5,363 bases of DNA from NCBI GenBank assembly GCA_016196505.1, contig JACPXO010000187.1, positions 1 through 5,363 of the forward strand, read 5' to 3'. A program made the position numbers and the translations under genes. Below the pieces are notes generated by a model that worked only from the letters and a program-made list of their open reading frames with translations, was not told the DNA's origin and did no database searches. The stretch's first letter is position 1, and each line of letters begins with the position of its first letter. Shown piece by piece: positions 1-5,363 of this stretch. The stretch comes from Candidatus Omnitrophota bacterium. GTDB taxonomy: Bacteria > Omnitrophota > Gorgyraeia > 2-02-FULL-51-18.

Positions 1-1698
1 CCTCGTTTTGGGCACGCGGTCGCAAAAATCGATCTCGCGGGGCGCGGCGTGCGCCGCGAGATTCTGCTTCACAAAATCAGCGATCTCTTTTTTAAGCGTG
101 TCGGAGGGCTGAAAGCCGGACCTCAGACTGATGAACGCCTTGATGATGTTGCCGCGGATCTCATCGGGCTTTCCGATCACCCCCGCTTCCGCCACGGCCG
201 GATGCTGGACCAAAGCGCTTTCCACTTCGAAAGGACCGACGCGCTCGCCGGCGGTCTTGATCACATCGTCCGCGCGGCCCGCAAACCAGATGAAACCGTC
301 CTTATCCTTATACGCGGTGTCTCCGCTCAAATACCAGCCCTTCAGCCGAAAGTACTCCTTATATTTGTCTGGGTCTCCCCATATCTCTTTCATCATCGAC
401 GGCCACCCCACGCGGACGACGAGATGCCCCAGAGTATTGGGCGGAACTTCCTGGCCCTCGTCATTCACCACCGTCGCGTAGGTCCCCGGAAAGGGCTTTC
501 CGGTCGCCCCGAGCTTAAAATTTTCGCTCCGGTAATTACAAATGAGTTGCATCCCCGTTTCCGTCATCCACCAGGTTTCATGCGGCGCTATCCCCGTGAT
601 CTTTCTCACCCAACGCAACGCCTCCGGATTCAGAGGTTCTCCCACGGAACAGATGTGCCTCAAGCTCTTTAGGTCGAATTTTTTCACGAGCGTCTCACCC
701 TGGGCCATCAACATGCGGAAGGCGGTCGGAGCGCTGTACCAAACGCTCACCTGATATTTTTCGATGGCCTCATACCAGCGTTCGGCGGCGAAACGGCCTC
801 CCAAAACCACGCTGGATATCCCTAGCGCCCAAGGCCCAAAGATCCCGTAGGAAGTGCCCGTGACCCAACCCGGGTCCGCCGTGCACCAGTAGACATCGTC
901 TTCCCGCAGATCCAGGGCCCATTTGGAAGTTTGCAGGTGGCCGACCATCGCGTATTGCCGGTGCAGAACGCCTTTGGATTTCCCGGTGGACCCTGAGGTG
1001 TAGTGGATCACGAGACCGTCGTCAAGCGAATGCCACACCGGGGTAAGCTCCGGGGAGACGGTTTTCATTTCTTCGTGGTAGTCGTGAGCTTGGGCACTGC
1101 CGACCGTGGGCGGATTCTGAACCTCATCAGTTATGAGAAAAACGTGTTTCAAATGCGGCAGTTTACCAAAGGGGATCCTGGCACACAGCGCGGGTGAGGT
1201 AACGATGGCCAAGGCCTCGCTGTTGAACAAGCGGTCCTCGACCGCCGCTTCCATGAACGCCTCAAAAAGCGGCACGGGGATAGCCCCAACCCTCAAGATC
1301 CCCAAGAAAGCGCTGTAAAGCTCAGGAGTGCGTGGCAAAAAAACAGCGACCCGATCGCCATTTTTGACCTGAAATTTCCTGAGCACGTTCCCAAAGCGGC
1401 ATGACTCCCGCTTCAAATCTAAAAACGTGTATTTCTCGTCGCGGCCTTGCGGGTGCCGGACGCTTGGCGTCGGATCCCAGTAGTAGAGCGCCACCTTATT
1501 TTTCCTGACACTATCCGCGTGACGGTCGATGATCTCATGGACCGCGTTGACTTTTTTGGTCTTGTGCCAGTCGAATTCCTTCTCGACCGCTTTCCAGCTG
1601 AAATTTTTATAGGCCTTCGCGTAGTCCTTGAGATTCGCGTCGATGGACTTCGGTTTCTTCACCCATTCGGTCGACTTTTGAATAAAAGTGGAATCCAC
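1..1698 (-). CDS. acsA: acetyl-CoA synthetase (AMP-forming), 3'-truncated by the window edge
   Basis: Cytoplasmic ligase that activates acetate with ATP through acetyl-AMP to acetyl-CoA. The frame is open for 566 codons from the GTG at 1698-1696 to base 1. My translation follows B. subtilis AcsA (as I recall it) almost throughout. Visible motifs: the ATP-binding loop YTSGSTGKSKG (residues 233-243), CTADPGWVTG (272-281), YSAPTAFRML (321-330), the adenylate motif TWWMTETG (375-382), GWYLSGD (454-460) with the ribose-binding Asp460, and GRADDVIKTAGERVGPFEVE (474-493). The sequence ends in RVPKTR, so the SGK motif with the catalytic lysine of the C-terminal lid, and roughly 25 more residues, lie beyond the edge. 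GTG is the only credible start: an in-frame TAG lies seven codons upstream and a GGAG sits 7 nt before it. It begins 1 nt after the mqnD stop. Ser241 replaces the usual Pro of the TGxPKG loop. A related acyl-CoA synthetase of other chain length cannot be excluded, but the AcsA match is strong. Confidence 0.95.
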   Translation of the reverse strand, partial: MDSTFIQKSTEWVKKPKSIDANLKDYAKAYKNFSWKAVEKEFDWHKTKKVNAVHEIIDRHADSVRKNKVALYYWDPTPSVRHPQGRDEKYTFLDLKRESCRFGNVLRKFQVKNGDRVAVFLPRTPELYSAFLGILRVGAIPVPLFEAFMEAAVEDRLFNSEALAIVTSPALCARIPFGKLPHLKHVFLITDEVQNPPTVGSAQAHDYHEEMKTVSPELTPVWHSLDDGLVIHYTSGSTGKSKGVLHRQYAMVGHLQTSKWALDLREDDVYWCTADPGWVTGTSYGIFGPWALGISSVVLGGRFAAERWYEAIEKYQVSVWYSAPTAFRMLMAQGETLVKKFDLKSLRHICSVGEPLNPEALRWVRKITGIAPHETWWMTETGMQLICNYRSENFKLGATGKPFPGTYATVVNDEGQEVPPNTLGHLVVRVGWPSMMKEIWGDPDKYKEYFRLKGWYLSGDTAYKDKDGFIWFAGRADDVIKTAGERVGPFEVESALVQHPAVAEAGVIGKPDEIRGNIIKAFISLRSGFQPSDTLKKEIADFVKQNLAAHAAPREIDFCDRVPKTR

Positions 1699-1699
1699 G

Positions 1700-2545
1700 C
1701 TACATCTCCACGAATTCTATAGGGTGAGAGTGCTTTAACAGCCCGGAACCCAGCGCGGCCCGGTGAAGGGTTTTAAGCCCCTCTCTTCCCTTCTTGCCCA
1801 TGTCCACGGTGGCGTCGTTCACGTACATTCCCACGAAAACGTCCGCCGTTTTTTCCTCGATCCCCCGCCCGAATTTGAGGGCGTACCGGAGCGCCTCGGT
1901 TCTATGCTTCAACCCGTACTCAATGCTGTTCTTCAAAAGTTTCGTGACTTTGCGCATGACGTCTTTTCCCAAATTCTTCCGGATCACGTCGACGCCGAGC
2001 GGAAGCGGGAGTTTGGTCATTTCGTAGAACCATTCGCCCAGGTCCGCCACCTTCTTGAAGCCAAGCTTAGCATAGGTGAGTTGTCCTTCATGAATGATGA
2101 GCCCGGCATCCACCTGGCCGCTTTCGACGGCGGCCGGGATCTGATCGAACGGGACCACCACCTCCTTGAAATCAGGCAAAAAAAGTTTGAGCGCGAGGTA
2201 CGCCGTCGTGTGAAGCCCCGGCACAGCTATTTTTTTTCCCGCCAGTTCCTTGGGGTAGATCGATCGCTTCGCGATAAGCACCGGGCCGTAATTCTCACCG
2301 ATGCTCGCTCCGCAGGGCATGAGCGCGTAGCGGTCCGCTACCTCAAAAAACAGGAACGCCGACACCGCGGTAACCTCAAGCTCTGCTTTCATCGCGCGGC
2401 GGTTCAAACTCTCGATGTCCTCGATCACGTGCGAGAACGTGATGCCGTCCGTCTTGATCTTTTCATGGGCGATCGCGTAAAACATAAAAGCGTCATCGGG
2501 ATCAGGGCTGTGGCCGACGCGGATCCGGGCTTTCACAAGAGGCAT
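1700..2545 (-). CDS. mqnD: 1,4-dihydroxy-6-naphthoate synthase (menaquinone biosynthesis, futalosine pathway)
   Basis: A 281-residue soluble protein of the MqnA/MqnD family, which has a periplasmic-binding-protein-like fold. Known role: MqnD converts cyclic dehypoxanthine futalosine to 1,4-dihydroxy-6-naphthoate, the head-group precursor of menaquinone. Assignment to MqnD rather than the sister enzyme MqnA rests on the N-terminal HSPDPDDAFMFYA (residues 12-24). Also present are GENYGPVLIA (83-92), PGLHTTAYLAL (109-119) and IIHEGQLTY (150-158). His152 in the last motif aligns with the histidine proposed as catalytic base in the Thermus enzyme. Length is normal for the family, with no frameshift or gap, and there is no signal peptide. 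The ATG start lies 3 nt after the upstream membrane-protein stop, behind a modest AAGG. Its place between sdhB and acsA is notable because mqn genes more often sit alone or with other mqn genes; none of those is visible here. Confidence 0.94.
   Translation of the reverse strand: MPLVKARIRVGHSPDPDDAFMFYAIAHEKIKTDGITFSHVIEDIESLNRRAMKAELEVTAVSAFLFFEVADRYALMPCGASIGENYGPVLIAKRSIYPKELAGKKIAVPGLHTTAYLALKLFLPDFKEVVVPFDQIPAAVESGQVDAGLIIHEGQLTYAKLGFKKVADLGEWFYEMTKLPLPLGVDVIRKNLGKDVMRKVTKLLKNSIEYGLKHRTEALRYALKFGRGIEEKTADVFVGMYVNDATVDMGKKGREGLKTLHRAALGSGLLKHSHPIEFVEM
1706..1709 (-). promoter_or_regulatory. ribosome binding site of acsA
   Basis: GGAG on the minus strand, 7 nt before the GTG start of acsA and lying inside the last codons of mqnD. 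Together with the upstream in-frame stop it fixes the GTG as the start. Its position within mqnD suggests that acsA translation is coupled to mqnD termination (inference). Confidence 0.7.
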
Positions 2546-2548
2546 CGA

Positions 2549-2950
2549 TCAGACCTTGAAGAAATCTCTGACAGAGGATCGGAAGAAAAATATCAGGATG
2601 ACCAAATTTAAAACGGTGGCCAGCGGGAAACCCAAAAGTCCAAAAAGACTTAAGACGATCTGGAAATACCAGGCGATCTTTTTGCCCTTAAGAAGCCCGA
2701 CGCCGATGACCATATAAAAAACCATAAAGCCGGCGCTCACTCCCAGCAAAATGCCGAAGATCACATTGAGCCCCAGGAGGGCCGGAGCCCCCGCCTGCCA
2801 CTGGGTCACTTGTCTCACGGCAAAATCATAAAACCCCACGGCGTTCCCAAAAATAAGGACGGTGGCCGCGACCGCCGAAACTAAAAGCATAAAAGCGGCC
2901 GAGATAAAATTTAAGATCGCCGCGAAAAGCACAATGCCGGGCTTTTTCAT
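2549..2950 (-). CDS. small four-helix membrane protein of unknown function
   Basis: A 133-residue, very hydrophobic protein that I do not recognise as a named family. By eye there are about four membrane segments, near residues 7-34, 57-87, 92-110 and 111-123. A positively charged turn ([10 protein letters not shown], 86-95) and a charged C-terminal tail ([10 protein letters not shown]) break the pattern. The second half recalls a widespread class of small uncharacterised 4-TM proteins with a Gly-Leu-Leu-Lys...Ala-Trp turn; this is an impression, not a search result. It contains no histidine and no cysteine, so it cannot be a histidine-ligated haem anchor such as a typical SdhC/SdhD. Its ATG overlaps the sdhB TGA (ATGA) and is preceded by a strong AGGAGG, so it is well translated and probably coupled to sdhB. 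Context suggests a membrane role beside the SDH complex or quinone metabolism, but that is inference. Confidence 0.85.
   Translation of the reverse strand: MKKPGIVLFAAILNFISAAFMLLVSAVAATVLIFGNAVGFYDFAVRQVTQWQAGAPALLGLNVIFGILLGVSAGFMVFYMVIGVGLLKGKKIAWYFQIVLSLFGLLGFPLATVLNLVILIFFFRSSVRDFFKV
2554..2557 (-). promoter_or_regulatory. probable ribosome binding site of mqnD
   Basis: AAGG on the minus strand, 8 nt before the mqnD ATG and inside the 3' end of the preceding membrane-protein gene. It is weaker than the sites before the other genes here, so translation of mqnD may depend partly on ribosomes finishing the gene upstream (inference). Confidence 0.4.
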
Positions 2951-3696
2951 GACCCCTCCTCTTCTCCTGACCTCAAATAATCACGGTTCATTTTCGCGAT
3001 GAACGCGACGCTGATCTCTTTGGGGCATACCGCCTGGCATTCGTACTGGTTGGTACAGTTGCCAAAACCCTCGCGATCCATTTGCGCCACCATTTTTTTT
3101 ACGCGCGCCTTGGCCTCCACCTGCCCTTGGGGCAGCCAAGCCAAATGCGAAACTTTCGCCGCGACAAAAAGCATCGCCGAGGCGTTCTTGCAGGCCGCGA
3201 CACAGGCGCCGCAACCGATGCAGGCCGCCGCGTCCATCGCCTTTTCGGCGTCGCGTTTGGGGACAAGCACGGTGTTCGCCTCGGCCGCCGAGCCGGTATT
3301 CACGGAAACAAAACCTCCCGCCTGGAGGATACGGTCAAAAGCGCTCCGGTCCACGACGAGATCCCTGATGACGGGGAACGGCTTCGCCCGCCAGGGTTCG
3401 ATGGTCACATATTCACCATCCTTGAAATGACGTAGATGCAGCTGACAGGCCGTCGTGGCTTTCTCGGAGCCGTGGGCGACCCCATTGATGACTAGCGAAC
3501 ACATCCCGCAGATCCCCTCGCGGCAATCATGATCGAACGCGATGGGCTCCTCGCCCTTTTGGACCAAGCGCTCATTGAGAACATCGAGCATCTCAAGGAA
3601 GGACATGTTGGGGCTCAAATCGTCGACGGGATATTCGACAAACCCGCCCCGACCCTTCGTATTCTTCTGCCGCCAGATCCTAAGGATCAATCTCAC
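2947..3696 (-). CDS. sdhB: succinate dehydrogenase/fumarate reductase iron-sulfur subunit
   Basis: The 249-residue electron-transfer subunit of succinate:quinone oxidoreductase, which passes electrons between the SdhA flavin and quinone at the cytoplasmic face of the membrane. The N-terminal ferredoxin domain holds the [2Fe-2S] cysteines C58, C63, C66 (CREGICGMC) and C84. The C-terminal domain has [12 protein letters not shown] (C159, C162, C165, C169) and [13 protein letters not shown] (C214, C220, C224). By analogy with E. coli, C159/C162/C165/C224 bind [4Fe-4S] and C169/C214/C220 bind [3Fe-4S]. All eleven ligands are present. The [22 protein letters not shown] stretch (170-191) is typical of Bacteroidota-like SdhB; the Pro and Trp that follow the fourth cysteine in E. 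coli are absent. The start is a GTG overlapping the sdhA TGA (GTGA), with GAGGAG 6 nt upstream. Whether the enzyme works mainly as succinate dehydrogenase or fumarate reductase cannot be told from sequence. Confidence 0.96.
   Translation of the reverse strand: MRLILRIWRQKNTKGRGGFVEYPVDDLSPNMSFLEMLDVLNERLVQKGEEPIAFDHDCREGICGMCSLVINGVAHGSEKATTACQLHLRHFKDGEYVTIEPWRAKPFPVIRDLVVDRSAFDRILQAGGFVSVNTGSAAEANTVLVPKRDAEKAMDAAACIGCGACVAACKNASAMLFVAAKVSHLAWLPQGQVEAKARVKKMVAQMDREGFGNCTNQYECQAVCPKEISVAFIAKMNRDYLRSGEEEGS
2955..2960 (-). promoter_or_regulatory. strong ribosome binding site of the membrane-protein gene
   Basis: A perfect AGGAGG on the minus strand, 4 nt before the ATG and inside the last codons of sdhB (encoding the acidic GEEEGS tail). 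It is the strongest Shine-Dalgarno sequence in the window and supports this small ORF as a real, well expressed gene. Confidence 0.75.
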
Positions 3697-5363
3697 TTGT
3701 AGCTCCTCTGAGCCAAGGCGATATTTTCGAACTTAAGCGGTTCGAGGTTGAGGGCCGGCTTCTTTCCGATCCCCTGATAGCCCCACGCCGCTACGTAAGA
3801 GAACTTTTCATCATTCCTCAAGGCCTCGCCGTCGGCGGTCTGGTGTTCCTCCCTAAAATGCCCGCCGCAGGATTCCTCACGGTCGAGCGCATCCTGGCAC
3901 AAAAGTTCGGCGAACTCAAGAAAGTCCGCCACGCGGCCTGCTTTTTCAAGAGCTTGGTTAAAGCTTTCGTTCTCCCCGAGGACGTTCACGTTTTTCCAAA
4001 ACTCATCCCTGAGCTCCGGGATCCGCGCGAGCGCTTTTTTTAGCCCCGCGGCATTCCTGGTCATCCCGCAAAACTCCCAGAGAAGCGCCCCAAGCTCCCT
4101 ATGAAAAGACGCCGGCGTGCGCTTGCCCTTCACGGCCAAAAGCCGCTGAACACGGCTCAACACTTCGTCTTCCGCCTTTTTGAATTCGGGGTGGTCCGCT
4201 TTTATTTTTTCTCCGGCGTTCTTAGCCAAATAATCCCCGATCGTCGCCGGTAAAATAAAGTAGCCATCGGCCAAACCCTGCATCAAGGCGCTCGCGCCCA
4301 GGCGGTTCGAGCCATGGTCGGAGAAATTCGCCTCGCCGATCACATAAAGCCCGGGGAGATTGCTCATAAGATCATAATCCACCCAGAGCCCGCCCATCGT
4401 GTAGTGCGCCGCCGGGTATATCCTCATCGGGACCGCGTAAGGGTTTTCTCCGGTAATGCGGTCATACATGTCGAAAAGATTCCCGTAAAGCTCGCGGATC
4501 TTCTGATCCCCTAGCCGGCCGATGGCCTCCGAAAAATCAAGATAAACCCCCCGGCCCGATTCCCCGACGCCGAGGCCCCGGTCGCAGACCTCCTTGGCGC
4601 TTCGCGAGGCGATGTCGCGCGGCGCGAGGTTCCCGTAACTCGGGTATTTTCTTTCCAGGTAATAGTCCCGTTCGTTCTCCGGGATATCGCGCGGCGTTCG
4701 CGCGTCCCCTTTTTTCTTCGGCACCCACACGCGTCCGTGGTTCCTCAAAGATTCGGACATGAGCGTAAGCTTGGACTGATGGTCTCCGGTCACGGGGATG
4801 CAGGTCGGATGGATCTGGGTGAAACAGGGATTCGCGAAATAGGCGCCTTTTTTGTAGGCGCGATAGGTGGCGGTGACATTGCATCCGGCCGCATTGGTTG
4901 AAAGGTAAAATACGTTGGCGTACCCGCCGGTCGCCAGCACCACCGCGTCGCCCGCGTGAGAACTCACCTTCCCGGTCACCAGATCCCTCACGACGATGCC
5001 TTTGGCGTGGCCGTTCACCACCACGAGCTCCAGCATTTCGGTGCGGGGGCGCATCGTCACCTGGCCGGCGGTTATCTGCCGCAAAAGCGCCTGGTAAGCG
5101 CCCAAAAGAAGCTGTTGGCCCGTTTGTCCCCGGGCGTAAAAAGTCCTTGAAACCTGAGCGCCCCCGAAAGAGCGGTTCGAAAGCGTCCCGCCGTATTCCC
5201 GGCCGAAAGGAACCCCTTGAGCCACACACTGGTCGATGATGTGATTGCTGATCTGCGCCAGGCGGTACACATTGGCCTCGCGCGATCGGAAATCGCCGCC
5301 TTTAATCGTATCGTAAAATAAACGTTGGACGCTGTCGCCGTCGTTGGGGTAATTTTTTGCGGC
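3693..5363 (-). CDS. sdhA: succinate dehydrogenase/fumarate reductase flavoprotein subunit, 5'-truncated by the window edge
   Basis: Catalytic FAD subunit interconverting succinate and fumarate. The frame is open from base 5363 ([15 protein letters not shown]...) for 556 codons to the TGA at 3695-3693. The GTG at 5270 is an internal valine, not the start. Roughly the first 75-90 residues are off-window, including the dinucleotide-binding glycines and the FAD-linked histidine normally about ten residues before AAKNY. Visible (fragment numbering): [13 protein letters not shown] (144-156), IHPT with His185, PRDIASR with Arg249, HYTMGG with His320, and [10 protein letters not shown] with Arg354. 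These correspond to the E. coli dicarboxylate-site residues His242, Arg286, His354 and Arg399, so the site is complete. The capping-domain insertion around residues 205-245 and the tail [13 protein letters not shown] (496-508) mark the long form seen in Bacteroidota-like SdhCAB enzymes. A membrane anchor gene (sdhC) would be expected just upstream, outside the window. Confidence 0.96.
   Translation of the reverse strand, partial: AAKNYPNDGDSVQRLFYDTIKGGDFRSREANVYRLAQISNHIIDQCVAQGVPFGREYGGTLSNRSFGGAQVSRTFYARGQTGQQLLLGAYQALLRQITAGQVTMRPRTEMLELVVVNGHAKGIVVRDLVTGKVSSHAGDAVVLATGGYANVFYLSTNAAGCNVTATYRAYKKGAYFANPCFTQIHPTCIPVTGDHQSKLTLMSESLRNHGRVWVPKKKGDARTPRDIPENERDYYLERKYPSYGNLAPRDIASRSAKEVCDRGLGVGESGRGVYLDFSEAIGRLGDQKIRELYGNLFDMYDRITGENPYAVPMRIYPAAHYTMGGLWVDYDLMSNLPGLYVIGEANFSDHGSNRLGASALMQGLADGYFILPATIGDYLAKNAGEKIKADHPEFKKAEDEVLSRVQRLLAVKGKRTPASFHRELGALLWEFCGMTRNAAGLKKALARIPELRDEFWKNVNVLGENESFNQALEKAGRVADFLEFAELLCQDALDREESCGGHFREEHQTADGEALRNDEKFSYVAAWGYQGIGKKPALNLEPLKFENIALAQRSYK
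3703..3708 (-). promoter_or_regulatory. ribosome binding site of sdhB
   Basis: GAGGAG on the minus strand, 6 nt before the GTG of sdhB, within the final sdhA codons (AQRSYK). It supports the GTG start, which gives the expected SdhB N-terminus ([10 protein letters not shown]), and suggests translational coupling of sdhA and sdhB. Confidence 0.7.

Larger units (their letters stand above)
1..5363 (-). other. probable single operon: sdhA-sdhB-membrane protein-mqnD-acsA
   Basis: Five genes share one strand with junctions of -4 (GTGA), -4 (ATGA), +3 and +1 nt. No room exists between them for a terminator or a separate intergenic promoter, and each downstream gene has its Shine-Dalgarno sequence inside the gene before it. 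This is strong sequence evidence for co-transcription and translational coupling. The promoter and probably sdhC lie beyond the right edge, and the operon end lies beyond the left edge. Internal promoters inside coding sequence cannot be excluded. Confidence 0.85.

Noticed and set aside
32..62. Perfect 9-bp inverted repeat (ATCTCGCGG / CCGCGAGAT, 13-nt loop), a possible hairpin or terminator
   Set aside because: It lies inside acsA over the conserved LAAHAAPREI codons, has no T-run after it on the minus strand, and the reading frame continues through it. The symmetry is explained by GC-rich codons for conserved residues.
49..672. 207-codon open frame on the plus strand
   Set aside because: It is antisense to the conserved C-terminal half of acsA and has no recognisable motif. 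The minus-strand frame is continuous and matches AcsA throughout.
1700..2545. The menaquinone gene as MqnA (chorismate dehydratase) rather than MqnD
   Set aside because: The N-terminal SPDPDDAFMF motif and the IIHEG histidine motif are MqnD features; MqnA lacks the former.
1763..2611. 282-codon open frame on the plus strand
   Set aside because: It lies directly opposite mqnD and runs into the membrane-protein gene. The mqnD frame carries all the family motifs, while this translation is rich in His, Arg and Phe with no recognisable domain. It is an antisense shadow of biased codon use.
2549..2950. The small membrane protein as the SDH membrane anchor (SdhC/SdhD)
   Set aside because: It has no histidine to bind haem, and in this SDH type the anchor gene normally precedes sdhA. 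The position after sdhB and the sequence do not fit.
4537..5229. 230-codon minus-strand open frame in another frame within sdhA
   Set aside because: The translation is an Arg/Gly/Pro-rich low-complexity shadow, and the sdhA frame over the same bases holds intact catalytic motifs.
3693..5270. sdhA starting at the GTG at 5270
   Set aside because: The frame stays open to the window edge and the extra 31 residues ([15 protein letters not shown] onward) are conserved SdhA sequence, so the true start is off-window.

Overview
The window is a compact, single-direction stretch of bacterial metabolic genes, all on the minus strand. In transcription order (right to left) it holds a 5'-truncated succinate dehydrogenase/fumarate reductase flavoprotein gene (sdhA/frdA, 3693-5363), the iron-sulfur subunit gene (sdhB/frdB, 2947-3696), a small four-helix membrane protein of unknown function (2549-2950), mqnD of the futalosine menaquinone pathway (1700-2545), and a 3'-truncated acetyl-CoA synthetase gene, acsA (1-1698). 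Junctions are 4-nt overlaps (sdhA/sdhB and sdhB/membrane protein), a 3-nt gap and a 1-nt gap. This is very likely one operon continuing past both edges. No non-coding stretch exceeds a few bases, and I see no RNA gene, mobile element, CRISPR array, terminator or promoter.

Organism: SdhA and SdhB look like the long-form SdhCAB type known from Bacteroidota and similar menaquinone users, not the E. coli type. MqnD supports menaquinone made by the futalosine route. AcsA is of the shorter Bacillus subtilis AcsA type. By eye GC is in the mid-50s percent, with strong G/C at third positions mixed with AAA lysine runs. This fits a menaquinone-using, non-enterobacterial lineage, possibly a less-studied phylum, but I cannot name the taxon from this sequence.

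Function: SdhAB exchanges electrons between succinate/fumarate and the quinone pool, presumably through a membrane anchor SdhC encoded just outside the right edge. MqnD makes the menaquinone head-group precursor that such an enzyme would use. AcsA activates acetate to acetyl-CoA, which feeds the TCA cycle. The cluster therefore links acetate entry, a TCA-cycle/respiratory step and the quinone cofactor. The only gene without a known role is the histidine-free four-helix membrane protein between sdhB and mqnD. I see no clearly new biological system. The points worth a second look are the gene combination, that small membrane protein, and the altered quinone-site residues in SdhB.
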